Source: Pantoea sp. BAV 3049 (lineage in GTDB: Bacteria; Pseudomonadota; Gammaproteobacteria; Enterobacterales; Enterobacteriaceae). Taken from it: a stretch of 64,000 nt of DNA. Position numbers and translations under genes: made by a program. Within the stretch, counting starts at the first letter, position 1. Every line of letters begins with the position of its first letter. Location: NCBI RefSeq assembly GCF_009765445.1, contig NZ_WHOY01000031.1, positions 386,762 to 450,761 on the forward strand. Direction: 5' to 3'. Positions 14,288 through 24,310 of the stretch are shown piece after piece. Below the pieces are notes generated by a model. That model worked only from the letters and a program-made list of their open reading frames with translations. It did no database searches and was not told the DNA's origin.

Positions 14288-15051
14288 GAAAAGACCTCGC
14301 GCTGCTGGAAGACCCGGCTCAGCACGTGCTCGCGCCGGGCGATAAATTCAGGATCGGACTTGATGGCCCGGCAGGATTCGCCGGCGGCATAGCGTTGACC
14401 GAAGCCCAGCGAAAGCCGCTCAATAATGCGGCCCGGCCCCGGCGACAGGAGGATCAGTTCGCTGGCCAGAAACACCGCTTCCTCAATATCGTGGGTAATT
14501 AAGAGCACCTGTTTGCCACTCTCCCGCCACAGCGTCAGCAGCAGCTCCTGCATCTGCTCGCGGGTAAAAGCATCCAGCGCGCCAAAGGGTTCATCCAGCA
14601 ACAGCAGCTGCGGATCGGCCGCCAGCGCTCTCGCTATTCCCACCCGCTGGCGCATCCCGCCGGAAAGTTGCCAGATAAACTTTTTTTCCGCGCCGGACAG
14701 CCCGACCTTTTTCAGCATTTGTCGGGCAGTTTCTCTTCGCTGCTCTTTCGCCACACCTGCCAGCTGCAGGCCAAATGCCACGTTGTCCAGCACGTTGCGC
14801 CACGGCAGCAGCCCCTCATGCTGGAACACCACGCCGCGTTCAGCGCCCGGCCCGGATACGGTTTTACCATCCAGAGTGATGCTGCCGGACTCCGCGGGCA
14901 GAAACCCGGCGACCAGATTCAGCAGCGTGGTTTTCCCACAGCCTGAAGGCCCCAGCACCACCACCAGCTCTCCGGCAGCGATCGACAGGCTGATGTCTTC
15001 CAGCGCAAGATGGCCGTCATAGCGGGCCGTCAGATGTGAGACTGCAAGCAT
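14284..15051 (-). CDS. tauB: Taurine ABC transporter ATP-binding protein TauB
   Basis: This is the ATPase subunit of the taurine importer. The 255-residue product has Walker [10 protein letters not shown] (about residues 34-42), signature [10 protein letters not shown], Walker [13 protein letters not shown] and the H-loop [10 protein letters not shown]. It begins 11 bp after the tauA stop and overlaps tauC by 4 bp. Confidence 0.96.
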   Translation of the reverse strand: MLAVSHLTARYDGHLALEDISLSIAAGELVVVLGPSGCGKTTLLNLVAGFLPAESGSITLDGKTVSGPGAERGVVFQHEGLLPWRNVLDNVAFGLQLAGVAKEQRRETARQMLKKVGLSGAEKKFIWQLSGGMRQRVGIARALAADPQLLLLDEPFGALDAFTREQMQELLLTLWRESGKQVLLITHDIEEAVFLASELILLSPGPGRIIERLSLGFGQRYAAGESCRAIKSDPEFIARREHVLSRVFQQREVFS

Positions 15052-15062
15052 GCTTCCTCCGG

Positions 15063-16040
15063 TTACTTAGCGAGTGGCTTAACGAAGCGGTCAGTGACAT
15101 AGCTGCTGTAGTCGGTGGCGACCTGCGGCACTTTGCCCTGCTCTTTCAGGAACTGCGCGGTGTCGACAATCGCTTTATCGACGGGCTTAGCCAGTTGCTC
15201 AACCTGCTGCTGCGCGGTCAGATAGGTATTGCCCCTGACCAGTCCCGGAACCTGCTGCTCCGGCACGCCGCTCAGGCGCGACAGCTTGCTGAGGTTGTCG
15301 CCGTTTTTCAGCCACTGGTCAGGGTTATCGATGTAGCCTTTTTGCGCTTCAATTGCGCTGCGGGCAAAAGCGGTCACCACCTCTGGATACTTTTCGGCAA
15401 AGTCTTTGCGTACCACCCACACATCCAGCGTTGGAGAACCCCAAATGCCTACCTGCGCGGAGTCCGTCAGCACGTTGCCGTCTTTCTCCAGTTCGTTCAC
15501 TGCCGGGGCCCAGACGTAGGCACCGTCTATATCCCCGCGCTGCCAGGCCGCAATAATGGCCGGTGGCTGCAGGTTAAGGATTTGAACCTGATCGGGTTTG
15601 ATGCCCCAGTGCTTCAGCGCGGCCAGCAGGCTGTAATGGGTGGTGGAGATAAAGGGCACGGCAATGCGCTTGCCGATCAGATCTTTGGGATTTTTAATGC
15701 CCTTTTTAACCACCAGCGCTTCGGAATTGCCAAGCTGGGAAGCCAGCAGGAACACCTCAATCGGCACCTGCTGGCTGGCCGCCACCGCTAATGGGCTGGA
15801 GCCAATATTGCCAATTTGCACGTCACCGGAAGCCAGCGCTCTGACCACGCTGGAGCCGCTGTCAAATTTACGCCAGTCGACTTTTGCGCCACTCTCTTTA
15901 GCAAAAGTGTTATCGGCCTGCGCGACCTTGGCCGGTTCCGCAGAGGTCTGGTAAGCGATGGTGACATCCACCGCCTGTGCGCTGAGCGCGGAAAGTGAAA
16001 GCGTTGCTGTTAGCAGAAAAAGTGTGAATTTACGCGCCAT
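15063..16040 (-). CDS. tauA: Taurine-binding periplasmic protein TauA
   Basis: TauA is the substrate-binding protein that captures taurine in the periplasm. The 325-residue product has a Sec signal peptide ([20 protein letters not shown], cleaved after AQA), then the SsuA/TauA-type fold ([20 protein letters not shown]). It is the first gene of tauABCD. In E. coli the operon is activated by Cbl under sulfur limitation; a Cbl site would have to lie in 16041-16235, but I could not assign one. Confidence 0.95.
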   Translation of the reverse strand: MARKFTLFLLTATLSLSALSAQAVDVTIAYQTSAEPAKVAQADNTFAKESGAKVDWRKFDSGSSVVRALASGDVQIGNIGSSPLAVAASQQVPIEVFLLASQLGNSEALVVKKGIKNPKDLIGKRIAVPFISTTHYSLLAALKHWGIKPDQVQILNLQPPAIIAAWQRGDIDGAYVWAPAVNELEKDGNVLTDSAQVGIWGSPTLDVWVVRKDFAEKYPEVVTAFARSAIEAQKGYIDNPDQWLKNGDNLSKLSRLSGVPEQQVPGLVRGNTYLTAQQQVEQLAKPVDKAIVDTAQFLKEQGKVPQVATDYSSYVTDRFVKPLAK

Positions 16041-16184
16041 AATGCTGCTCCGGTTATCATTGTTATGAGGTGAACCTCTTTGTAACCGAGAGCAATCATC
16101 GCAATAAAGTAATTAAAAATTATCGTTTATAACCATAAATCCTTAGAAGAAAACCAGGATTGTTAAGTTGGATTGCTGGTTAAA

Positions 16185-16214
16185 GCATAAAAAAACCACC
16201 GCAGAACGGTGGTT
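16185..16214 (-). terminator. Intrinsic terminator of the LysE-family gene
   Basis: An 8-bp perfect stem (AACCACCG at 16194-16201, CGGTGGTT at 16207-16214) with a 5-nt loop is followed, read on the minus strand, by a T-run. It lies 21 bp past the stop of the LysE-family gene and upstream of tauA, insulating the two. Confidence 0.85.
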
Positions 16215-16235
16215 GATTCAAAAACGGAGAAACAA

Positions 16236-16838
16236 TCAGTGCCAGATCAGCAATACGCAGGCGGCGGTGAGCAGCCCCATGGCAACATTAAAGAGGGTCC
16301 AGGCACGGCGGCTGCGCAGAATACGGCCGATCAGCGAGCCAAAGCCCAGCCAGATAAAACCGGCCACCAGGTTCACCAGCGCCATGCCCACGCTGATCGC
16401 CACCACCGAACCACGGTAGGCATCGCCCGCCAGGCTGAAGCTGGCCACGGCCCCCAGCGCCATCAGCCACGCTTTCGGGTTGATCAGCTGCAACAGCCCC
16501 CCCTGCCAGGGCGGCATCGGCTTAGCCGGGGCATCGCCGGTCTCCAGCTTTTCATATTCCGCAGTGGCAATTTTCCACGCCAGCCATAGCAGGTAAGCAC
16601 TCCCGGCGATTTTCAGGAACAGATGGAGGGAAGGATAAAGCAGGATTAACCCACCCACGCCGAAAGCCACCATCAGTAGCATCACCTGCATGCCCATCAT
16701 GATGCCAATCAGCAACCACAGCGAACGCAGAAAACCAAAGTTGGCGCCCGAGGCGGTGAGTAACATATTATTAGGGCCTGGCGTGATCGCAGCGACCCAC
16801 AGAAAGCCCAGCATAGACAAAAACAAACTCAGTTCCAT
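16236..16838 (-). CDS. LysE/RhtB-family amino-acid exporter
   Basis: This 200-residue inner-membrane protein belongs to the LysE/RhtB efflux family. The N-terminus has the family motif TPGPNNMLL (about residues 20-28), and about five to six hydrophobic segments cover the length. The substrate cannot be read from sequence; the family exports amino acids and related metabolites. It sits between tauA and yheT and is absent from this place in E. coli. It has its own terminator, so it is probably a separate transcription unit from tau. Confidence 0.88.
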   Translation of the reverse strand: MELSLFLSMLGFLWVAAITPGPNNMLLTASGANFGFLRSLWLLIGIMMGMQVMLLMVAFGVGGLILLYPSLHLFLKIAGSAYLLWLAWKIATAEYEKLETGDAPAKPMPPWQGGLLQLINPKAWLMALGAVASFSLAGDAYRGSVVAISVGMALVNLVAGFIWLGFGSLIGRILRSRRAWTLFNVAMGLLTAACVLLIWH

Positions 16839-16923
16839 ATGAAACGGGTGCTCCTCACCCCCTGACCAGAAACGAACCAGACGAAGCTAGCAATGTGACA
16901 GGGATCCTACAAGCATTTTGAAC

Positions 16924-17916
16924 ATGAATTTTAGTCAAACCCCGGAGACGGCCTTTCAGCCCATCCCGGGGATGAGCAACGCGCATCTGCAAACCATTCT
17001 TCCCCGCCTGGTGCGCCGCCGCATTTCCCTGCAGCCGCACTGGCAGCGCCTGACGCTGCCGGACAGTGATTTTGTCGATCTGGCGTGGAGTGAAGACCCC
17101 GCTCAGGCCAGCCACAAGCCACGGGTAGTGCTTTTTCATGGCCTTGAGGGAAGTTTCCACAGCCCTTATGCCCATGGCCTGCTGCAGGTGTGCAAAGCGC
17201 ACGGCTGGCTCGGCGTGGTGATGCACTTTCGCGGATGCAGCGGCGAACCCAACCGGCTGAATCGCATTTATCATTCCGGTGAAACCAGCGATGCGACGTT
17301 CTTTTTGCAGTGGCTGCGTGACGAATGGGGCACCGTGCCCACCGCCGCCGTCGGTTTTTCGCTGGGCGGCAATATGTTGGCTTATCTGATGGGCGAACAG
17401 GGCGACCGCTGCCTGCTGGATGCCGGGGTGGTGGTCTCAGCGCCGCTGATGCTGGAGCCGTGCAGCTTCAGGCTGGAACAGGGTTTTTCCCGCGTCTATC
17501 AGCACTATCTTTTAAACCTGCTGAAACAGAATGCCGCGCGCAAGCTGATTGCCTGGCCGGGCACGCTGCCAGTGGATTTAGCCCAGCTGCGGGGGCTGAA
17601 AAAGCTGCGCGACTTTGATGATGCCATAACTGCCCGCGCCCACGGCTATACGGATGCCACCGATTATTACCGGCGCTGCAGCGCCATGCCGCGACTACCC
17701 GGCGTGCGTAAACCTTTACTGATCATTCATGCCAAAGACGACCCCTTTATGACCGACGAGGTCATTCCTGACCCGGCGCAGCTGCCCTCCAGCGTGGAGT
17801 ATCAACTGACGCAGTACGGCGGGCATGTGGGATTTGTCGGTGGAACCCTCTTCAGACCTCAAATGTGGCTGGAACAGCGCATTCCGCAATGGCTCTCAAC
17901 CTGGCTGGACAACTGA
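16924..17916 (+). CDS. yheT: YheT alpha/beta hydrolase
   Basis: This is an AB-hydrolase-4 family protein of uncertain substrate, possibly esterase-like. With the ATG at 16924 it has 330 residues; an in-frame TTG at 16918 is a less likely start. The HGLEGS motif at residues 72-77 would form the oxyanion region and the nucleophile elbow GFSLGG places Ser146. A C-terminal GGHVGF (the motif around 17819-17836) supplies the likely catalytic His. yheU follows with one base between. Confidence 0.93.
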   Translation: MNFSQTPETAFQPIPGMSNAHLQTILPRLVRRRISLQPHWQRLTLPDSDFVDLAWSEDPAQASHKPRVVLFHGLEGSFHSPYAHGLLQVCKAHGWLGVVMHFRGCSGEPNRLNRIYHSGETSDATFFLQWLRDEWGTVPTAAVGFSLGGNMLAYLMGEQGDRCLLDAGVVVSAPLMLEPCSFRLEQGFSRVYQHYLLNLLKQNAARKLIAWPGTLPVDLAQLRGLKKLRDFDDAITARAHGYTDATDYYRRCSAMPRLPGVRKPLLIIHAKDDPFMTDEVIPDPAQLPSSVEYQLTQYGGHVGFVGGTLFRPQMWLEQRIPQWLSTWLDN

Positions 17917-17917
17917 C

Positions 17918-18136
17918 GTGATAATTCCCTGGAAAGACCTGGAAGCGGAAACGCTCGATAATCTGATTGAATCCTTTGTACTGCGCGAAGGCACCGACTA
18001 CGGCGAGCAGGAGCGGTCGCTGGAGCAAAAAGTCAAAGACGTTCGCCGCCAGTTAAGCAGCGGCGAAGCGGTTCTGGTCTGGTCGGAACTGCATGAAACG
18101 GTCAACATCATGCCTCGCGGGCAGGTTACCGGTTAA
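17918..18136 (+). CDS. yheU: YheU family protein
   Basis: This 72-residue protein of unknown function starts at a GTG (17918-17920), giving [20 protein letters not shown]. It matches the family N-terminus, and the length equals E. coli YheU. The frame stays open upstream inside yheT, but the GTG start one base past the yheT stop fits family length and coupling. It converges with the deaminase gene at 18133, their stop codons overlapping, with no terminator between. Confidence 0.92.
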   Translation: MIIPWKDLEAETLDNLIESFVLREGTDYGEQERSLEQKVKDVRRQLSSGEAVLVWSELHETVNIMPRGQVTG

Positions 18137-19518
18137 AACGCAGCGGAACGCCAGCGGCGCGGCTTATTGTTACCGGTTCGCGCAGCCAGAGAAGTGGCCG
18201 CTCTGGCTGAACGCTGCAGCACCTCACGCTGATTAACGCGGGTTAAAGTGCCATCACGCATCACCGGCTGCCCGTCAATGAACACATCCGTCACTTCATG
18301 CCCCAGCGCGGAGTAGACCAGCGCCGAAACCGGATGGTGGACCGGTGTCATTGCCGGATGGTCAGTGCCAATCACAATCACGTCGGCTTTTTTCCCCACC
18401 TCCAGCGATCCCACCAGGTGATCGAGGCCAATCGCCCTCGCTCCGTCGATGGTAGCCATTTCCATCACCTTCTCCGCCGTCATAATGGTCGGATCGCGAT
18501 GCACCCCCTTCTGCATCAGCGCGGCAGTTTTCATCGCCTGGAACAGGTTGTGGTTGTTGCTGCTGGCCGGACCATCCGACCCCAGGCCAACGGTAATGCC
18601 AGCCGCCAGCATTTCCGGGATTGGCGGAATACCGGATGCCAGGTAGAGATTGCTGCAGGGATTGTGCGAAACGCGCACATCATGATGTTTCAGGGCGCGG
18701 ATATCTCGCGAGCTGCACTGCACGCAATGCACCGCCAGCACATCCGGCCCGAGAAAGCCGATATCGCTTAAAAATTCGGTATCACTGCCCTGAAAACGCA
18801 ACTGCGCCTGAGCGATTTCAAAGTCAGTCTCCGCCACGTGGGTGGTGATCAGCACACCAGTTTCGTCAGCCAGCGCACGGGTTCCGCGCAGCACCTTTTC
18901 ATCCAGCGCCCAGATCATACTGGGGGCCAGCCCGACTTTCACCCTGCCATCAGGGCGGTGATAGCGTTGAATAACCTGTCGCGCATCGGCCAGCGCCGCT
19001 TCCGGCGTTTCAATCAGCTCCTGCGGGATACCATGCTCCGCACCGGTGGTCAGAAATCCACGGCAGACATGCCCACGGACGCCGCTCAGCTCAAATGCTT
19101 CAATAACTTTCGCCGTCAGACCCGGCCGCGGATGGGCATACATAAAATCAACCAGCGAGGTCACGCCGGAACGAATCGATTCCACACAACCGTGCAGCGC
19201 GGCGGCAAACACATCCTCTTCAGTCAGCGCCACAGCGCTCGGTCCGGTCATGCAGGTGAACCACTTCTTCAGCACCATGTCATCCCCCAGCCCTTTCAGC
19301 AGCGTCTGGAAAAGGTGGGTATGGGTGTTCACCATGCCCGGCATGATGATGCTGTCACGGCAGTCAATCACCTCCGCTTCCGGGCTGGCGGTCTGCAGGC
19401 TCTGCCGCGTGCCGATAGCCGTAATCCGGTCACCGGCTATCAGCAAACTGGCCTGCTGTAGTATGTCACGGTCCGGATTCATGGTGATGATCCAGCCATC
19501 GGCAAGAAGATAAGACAC
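18133..19518 (-). CDS. ATZ/TRZ-type metal-dependent amidohydrolase (probable deaminase)
   Basis: This 461-residue protein belongs to the amidohydrolase superfamily, subgroup of S-adenosylhomocysteine, 8-oxoguanine and triazine deaminases. Candidate metal and catalytic residues are His66 and His68 (NTHTH), His227 and Glu230 (THVAE), His264 (VHCVQ) and Asp315 (GSDGPASSN). The family hydrolytically removes amino groups or halide from nitrogen heterocycles; the substrate here is unknown. It is the last gene of the seven-gene ABC operon, 9 bp after the isochorismatase-like gene. The Arg-rich C-terminus overlaps yheU's stop. Confidence 0.85.
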   Translation of the reverse strand: MSYLLADGWIITMNPDRDILQQASLLIAGDRITAIGTRQSLQTASPEAEVIDCRDSIIMPGMVNTHTHLFQTLLKGLGDDMVLKKWFTCMTGPSAVALTEEDVFAAALHGCVESIRSGVTSLVDFMYAHPRPGLTAKVIEAFELSGVRGHVCRGFLTTGAEHGIPQELIETPEAALADARQVIQRYHRPDGRVKVGLAPSMIWALDEKVLRGTRALADETGVLITTHVAETDFEIAQAQLRFQGSDTEFLSDIGFLGPDVLAVHCVQCSSRDIRALKHHDVRVSHNPCSNLYLASGIPPIPEMLAAGITVGLGSDGPASSNNHNLFQAMKTAALMQKGVHRDPTIMTAEKVMEMATIDGARAIGLDHLVGSLEVGKKADVIVIGTDHPAMTPVHHPVSALVYSALGHEVTDVFIDGQPVMRDGTLTRVNQREVLQRSARAATSLAARTGNNKPRRWRSAAF

Positions 19519-19527
19519 GGCGATTCC

Positions 19528-20289
19528 TTACAGTTGCGGCAGCAGCCCGCCCGATCCAACGACAAAGCCAAAACACTGCTGCACATTGTACAGCGTGGCA
19601 TCCAGGCAAAATGCAGGCGACGTGGTGGCGCTGCAATCTTCCAGCAGCAGGCAGTCATAGCCGTGGAAGTTGGCATCCTGCAGCGTGCACAGTACGCACT
19701 GATCGATGTTCACCCCGGCAAACAGCAATGTGGTTACACCCAGATTGCGCAGTATGCTGTCCAGCTCGGTGTCCTGAAAGCCAGACATGCGGTATTTATT
19801 GACGCGGATATCACTTGCCGCGGGTCTGAGTTCATCAACCACCTCGGCTGCCCAGCTTCCGGCCTCAAGCACTGGCGCGCCTGATACAGGTAAAGGATCG
19901 CCCAGCCCCACGCTCTCGCCATCCGCGTTGTAGACGTGCAGCAGCGCCGGGCTGAGGTTCAGCCGGTCAGGGCGATTGCCCCAGTTCAGCCAGATCACCG
20001 GCACTTCCGCTTCCCGCAGGCCGGGCAACAGAGATTGCAACGGTGCGATCGGCGCTCGCGCAGGGGTGACATCCACGCCAATATGTCCCAGCCAGCCTTC
20101 GGGATGGCAGAAGTCATTCTGCATATCAATCACCAGCAGCGCCGTGCGGTTGAGATCGAAAGTGACCTCCCGGCCACGGCTGGTCAGCGTCACCGGGTTG
20201 GACAGCACCGGCGCACGTACCATATCCACCTGCCCGACTGACACCCGCCACTGGTTATGCACGGAACTGCCCAGAGGATTCCCTGCCAT
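19528..20289 (-). CDS. Isochorismatase-like cysteine hydrolase (RutB/carbamoyl-amide hydrolase type)
   Basis: This 253-residue protein has the cysteine hydrolase triad Asp55 (LLVIDMQNDF), Lys165 (RVNKYRMSGF) and Cys198 (VNIDQCVL). The arrangement resembles RutB (ureidoacrylate hydrolase), N-carbamoylsarcosine amidohydrolase and biuret hydrolase more than true isochorismatase, by my reading. It has a 45-residue N-terminal extension before the core. A role in cleaving a carbamoyl or ureido amide made downstream of ring opening fits its operon, but is inference. It lies 1 bp after the cupin gene's stop. Confidence 0.82.
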   Translation of the reverse strand: MAGNPLGSSVHNQWRVSVGQVDMVRAPVLSNPVTLTSRGREVTFDLNRTALLVIDMQNDFCHPEGWLGHIGVDVTPARAPIAPLQSLLPGLREAEVPVIWLNWGNRPDRLNLSPALLHVYNADGESVGLGDPLPVSGAPVLEAGSWAAEVVDELRPAASDIRVNKYRMSGFQDTELDSILRNLGVTTLLFAGVNIDQCVLCTLQDANFHGYDCLLLEDCSATTSPAFCLDATLYNVQQCFGFVVGSGGLLPQL

Positions 20290-20290
20290 A

Positions 20291-20713
20291 TCAGCCCCCG
20301 CTCAGCACGCGCAGATCTTCTTCGTCCAGCGTCACCGGCTGACCGCCACGGATCAGCTCGGCAAAGCCTTCGTTCGGCGTCATTACCGTCAGGGTGTAGA
20401 GCTTGCTCTTACCGGTGTTCTTGATCAGATGCTCATTGCCCGGATGCAGCAGCAGCGCATCACCCTGGCGAATAGTCACTTCATCGCCGTTACAACGCGC
20501 GATGCCTTCACCGTGTAAGACGAAGAAGAACTCGTGCGCATGGGCATGTTCATTCGGCGGTGTGGCACCGCCAACGGTGAAGATCTCCACCACGAAAATG
20601 TTCTCAATTCCGTCCTGTTGCTTGTCGAATAGCACGGCAAAGTAGTTAGTGTCCTGCGGACTGATGCGGAAGACCTGAGCCTCCGCGGGGTTGGTTAAGC
20701 GGAAATTTTTCAT
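20291..20713 (-). CDS. Single-domain cupin protein
   Basis: This 140-residue protein has the cupin motif 1 HAHAHEFFFVLHGEG (about residues 56-70) and motif 2 with GDALLLHPGNEH (about residues 85-96), giving a two-His-plus-Glu/His metal site. Cupins of this size can be isomerases, dioxygenases or regulators of a pathway; nothing here decides. It sits between the permease gene (3 bp away) and the cysteine hydrolase (1 bp away), so it is surely part of the operon. Confidence 0.8.
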   Translation of the reverse strand: MKNFRLTNPAEAQVFRISPQDTNYFAVLFDKQQDGIENIFVVEIFTVGGATPPNEHAHAHEFFFVLHGEGIARCNGDEVTIRQGDALLLHPGNEHLIKNTGKSKLYTLTVMTPNEGFAELIRGGQPVTLDEEDLRVLSGG

Positions 20714-20716
20714 CCT

Positions 20717-21655
20717 TTACTCCTTCCGGTAAGGCTGGGTTAACGCCGCAGGCTGCACCGTCCGGCCGACCGCGCCGGACATGGCGAGAATGGTCAGCAG
20801 ATAGGGCAGTGCCAGTAAGACCTGCGGCGGCAGGCTGCTTTCGAAAAGCTGCAGTGAGAGCTGTAGCGCATCGGCAGCCCCAAATATAAATGCCGCAATC
20901 ATCGCTTTCACCGGGCTCCAGCGGCCAAAAATAACGATCGCGAGGGCGATAAAGCCCTGGCCGCTGACGATGTTGTCGCGGAACAGGCCAATCTGGGCGG
21001 TGACCAGATAGCTGCCAGCCAGCCCCGCGCCAAGGCAGGAGAGCAGCACGCCCCAGGTGCGGATGCGCAGCACGTTAAGCCCGGCAGCATGTGCCGCACG
21101 AGGGTTTTCGCCCACTGAACGCAGCGAGAGGCCAAAGCGCGTATGGAACAGGCCAAAGTGCGCCACCGCCACCAGCAGCAAAGTGAGGTAGAGGGGCAGA
21201 GGCTGAGTGAACAGCACCGGTCCGATCCCGGGAATTTCCCACAGCAGCGGCACATGAATTGGGTTAAGCATGGTGATGGTTGGGGAAGAAGCATCGCCCA
21301 TTACCAGCGAATAGATCCAGGTCGCCACGCCGCCAGCAAGGATATTAAAGACAATACCAATCACGATCTGGCTGGCATGGGCCCGCAGATACAGAGCTGC
21401 CAGCAACACGCCCACTGCCAGCCCGGCCACGCCGCCAGCGATAAAGCCCAGCGCCGTCGATCCGCTGTAAACAGCCGTCATATAACTGGCGAGCGCTCCC
21501 ATCAGGATGGTGCCCTCAATGCCAATATTCAGTACGCCAGCCCGCTCGGCATAGATTTCGCCCAAAGCGGCCAGCAGCACCGGCCCTGCCAGACGCACAG
21601 CAGCAGCAAGCCAGGTGATGATAAAAGCCGTATCGATATTCATCAGCGCGCTCAT
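20717..21655 (-). CDS. BMP-type ABC transporter permease (second)
   Basis: This is an inner-membrane permease of the BPD_transp_2 family, like NupQ/YufQ of nucleoside and nucleobase importers. The 312-residue product is highly hydrophobic, starts with a leader segment (IITWLAAAVRLAGPVLLAAL), and has the family motif GEIYAERAGVLNIGIEGTIL near residues 32-51. The start overlaps the partner permease by 4 bp. Confidence 0.88.
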   Translation of the reverse strand: MSALMNIDTAFIITWLAAAVRLAGPVLLAALGEIYAERAGVLNIGIEGTILMGALASYMTAVYSGSTALGFIAGGVAGLAVGVLLAALYLRAHASQIVIGIVFNILAGGVATWIYSLVMGDASSPTITMLNPIHVPLLWEIPGIGPVLFTQPLPLYLTLLLVAVAHFGLFHTRFGLSLRSVGENPRAAHAAGLNVLRIRTWGVLLSCLGAGLAGSYLVTAQIGLFRDNIVSGQGFIALAIVIFGRWSPVKAMIAAFIFGAADALQLSLQLFESSLPPQVLLALPYLLTILAMSGAVGRTVQPAALTQPYRKE

Positions 21656-22764
21656 GATTTCTCCTCCGACAGCTGCTGCGCAGGAGTACGGCCTGGCCAG
21701 CGCAGCCGGTAATAGCGCAGGATGTCTCCGGCGAGGATCAGGATCACCACCAGGCTTTGCAGGATCAGCACCACTGAAGTTGGCAGGCCGGTTTGACGCT
21801 GCATCGCGCTGCCGCCCACTTCAAGGCCGCCGTACAGCACGGCAGTTGGGATCACCAGCAGCGGATTCAGCCTGGCGAGTAGCGCCACCACCACGCCAAT
21901 AAAGCCCACGCCGCCGGACAACCCTTCCATCAGGCGGTGCTGCACGCCAAGCACGGCGCAAAGTCCGGCCAGCGCAGCAAGACCGCCGCCCAGCAGCACC
22001 GCGCTCATCTGCCTTTTGCCGACGGCGATGCCGCCATAGCGGGCTGCTTTTGGATTCAGCCCGCTGACGATGATTTCAAACCCTGCTGGCGTGGCGCGGA
22101 TCAGCCACCAGACGTATACCGTGGCGACCAACGCAATGCCCAGTCCCCAGTGCGCTCGCATCCCCTCCATGATGAAAGGCAGCCAGCTATCATGTGGCAA
22201 GCGTGGCGTTTGTGGCAGGTCGCCCACCGCACGCATCGGGCCGGAGACCAGATACTGGATGAGAAAAACCGCCACGTAGTTCGCCATCAGCGAAATCAGC
22301 ACGTCATTGCCGCCAAACCGCACGCGCAGGAAGCCTACCCATCCCGCCCACAATGCCCCGGCGACAAACGCGGCACAGATCACCGCAGGCCAGTAAACCC
22401 AGCCAGGCAGCGCCCACGGCATACTCTGTGGCGTTCCGGCCAGCGCAACCCAGCTGGCTGCCGCAGCGCCTGCCAGGAAACAGCCTTCAAAGCCGATATA
22501 ACCCAACCCGGCGCGCCAGATAACGATAGTTCCCAGCGCAATCAGGATTAATGGTGTGGCCTGCACCAGCGTTTGCCCAAAGCCCCGCAGCGAGCCAAAA
22601 GCCTCACTGAACAAAAATTGGTAAGCGCTGAAAGGGTTGCCGCCAAAGGGTATAAACAGCAGCCCGGCAATAACAAATGCCGCCAGCATCGCGCCTGAGG
22701 TGGTGGCGATCACGGCGGTGGAAGAGTCCACAGGGGCGAGTCGTTTTTCAAGCAGCCTGCTCAT
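21652..22764 (-). CDS. BMP-type ABC transporter permease (first)
   Basis: This partner inner-membrane permease, like NupP/YufP, has 370 residues and about eight to ten hydrophobic segments. The motif GLGYIGFEGCFLAGAAAA (about residues 126-143) corresponds to the conserved LNIGxEG region of the family. It overlaps the ATPase gene by 17 bp and the second permease by 4 bp, consistent with stoichiometric coupled synthesis. Confidence 0.88.
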   Translation of the reverse strand: MSRLLEKRLAPVDSSTAVIATTSGAMLAAFVIAGLLFIPFGGNPFSAYQFLFSEAFGSLRGFGQTLVQATPLILIALGTIVIWRAGLGYIGFEGCFLAGAAAASWVALAGTPQSMPWALPGWVYWPAVICAAFVAGALWAGWVGFLRVRFGGNDVLISLMANYVAVFLIQYLVSGPMRAVGDLPQTPRLPHDSWLPFIMEGMRAHWGLGIALVATVYVWWLIRATPAGFEIIVSGLNPKAARYGGIAVGKRQMSAVLLGGGLAALAGLCAVLGVQHRLMEGLSGGVGFIGVVVALLARLNPLLVIPTAVLYGGLEVGGSAMQRQTGLPTSVVLILQSLVVILILAGDILRYYRLRWPGRTPAQQLSEEKS

Positions 22765-24310
22765 CGTCTGCTCCTGTTAATTTGCCGCCCGCCATCAGTT
22801 CACCCAGCTTTTCCGCCGTGGCGTCAGAGGCATCCAGCACGCCAGCTACCTGGCCGCCATACATCACCGCGATGCGGTCGGAAAGGTTGAGAATTTCTTC
22901 CAGCTCGGCGGAGATCATCACAATCGCACAACCGCTGTCACGGGCAGCCAGCAGCCCCTGCCAGACCGCTTCCACAGCGCCGACATCCAGCCCTCGGGTA
23001 GGTTGCTCAACCACCAGCAAACGGGGTTTGCGGGCGACTTCACGTCCCAGGATAAGTTTTTGCAGGTTGCCGCCGGAGAGTTTGCCCGCCTCGAAATCAG
23101 TATCCGGCGTGCGGACTTTGAAGTGGTCGATGATGGCACGGGCGTGACGGACAATCTTTTTGCGGTCCAGCAGCCAGCCACGGGCATGCGTGAACGACTG
23201 CTGGGCACCGAGCATGGCATTGTCCGCTATCGACAACGAGGTGACCGAACCGACTCCGCGACGGTCAGCGGGAATAAAACCGATTCCCTTCGCCCGGCGT
23301 GCGGCTGGTGAGAGCGCTGAAATATCTTCCCCGGCGAGTAAAATTCGTCCCGCCTCAATTTCCCGCAGATTAAGCAGCGCATCCGCCAGCTCAGACTGGC
23401 CGTTGCCATCCACTCCGGCAATGCCGAGTATTTCTCCGGCGGCGACTTTCAGCGAGGCGCGCCAGATTTTTTGCTGACCGGTTTCATCCCGCAGCGCGAT
23501 GCTGTCCACATGCAGGATCTCCTCGCCACGCTGGCACGGGGTTTTCTCCACCCGCAGCACCACATCACGCCCCACCATGCGGCGAGCCAGATCGGTTTCG
23601 GATGTGTCATCCACCGCCACCGTTTCAATCATCCTGCCACCGCGCATCACGGAAACGCGATCCGCCACGGCCATAATTTCATAGAGCTTATGCGTCACTA
23701 TCACCACCGAGCGTCCTTCTTCCCGTAGCGAGTGAAGCGTGGCAAACAGCCCCTCTTTTTCCTGCGGCGTCAGCACGGCGGTAGGTTCATCGAGGATCAA
23801 CACTTGCGCATCGCGATACAGCAATTTGAGGATTTCTACCCGCTGCTGGACCCCGATTGGCAAATGCTGAATTTTTGCCCAGGGATCGACTGCCAGTCCG
23901 TGGCGATCGGAAAGCGCCTGTAACCGTAGCGCTGCCGCCTGCAAGTCCAGGCGGCAGCTGCGGGTTTCCTTCAGGCCAAGGATCACGTTCTCCACTACGG
24001 TCATCGGCTGGACCAGCATAAATTCCTGATGGACCATGCCAATGCCGTGCGCGATGGCATCTCCCGGATTGCGCAGGATCACCGGCTGTCCGTCGATAAC
24101 AATTTCGCCCTCGTCGGGTTGATACAGCCCGTACAGGATCTGCATCAGGGTACTTTTCCCCGCGCCGTTCTCACCGAGCAGCGCATGGATTTCCCCTGCG
24201 GCGACATTCATCGACACGCAGTCATTCGCCGTGACGCGCGCAAATCGCTTGGTCACTTTGTTTAACGCTACGCGGGGCTGCATCGCTACCATCACCTGAG
24301 GTTCGCTCAT
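22748..24310 (-). CDS. BMP-type ABC transporter ATP-binding protein (double ATPase)
   Basis: This 520-residue protein has two fused ATPase domains, as in NupO/YufO and RbsA. The first domain has Walker A GENGAGKST (residues 46-54), signature near LPIGVQQRVEIL and Walker B LILDEPTAVL. The second has the degenerate Walker A GVDGNGQSE (about residue 297) and signature LSGGNLQKLILGRE, usual for this family. It powers uptake through the two permeases and overlaps the binding-protein gene by 4 bp. Confidence 0.92.
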   Translation of the reverse strand: MSEPQVMVAMQPRVALNKVTKRFARVTANDCVSMNVAAGEIHALLGENGAGKSTLMQILYGLYQPDEGEIVIDGQPVILRNPGDAIAHGIGMVHQEFMLVQPMTVVENVILGLKETRSCRLDLQAAALRLQALSDRHGLAVDPWAKIQHLPIGVQQRVEILKLLYRDAQVLILDEPTAVLTPQEKEGLFATLHSLREEGRSVVIVTHKLYEIMAVADRVSVMRGGRMIETVAVDDTSETDLARRMVGRDVVLRVEKTPCQRGEEILHVDSIALRDETGQQKIWRASLKVAAGEILGIAGVDGNGQSELADALLNLREIEAGRILLAGEDISALSPAARRAKGIGFIPADRRGVGSVTSLSIADNAMLGAQQSFTHARGWLLDRKKIVRHARAIIDHFKVRTPDTDFEAGKLSGGNLQKLILGREVARKPRLLVVEQPTRGLDVGAVEAVWQGLLAARDSGCAIVMISAELEEILNLSDRIAVMYGGQVAGVLDASDATAEKLGELMAGGKLTGADDEQAA

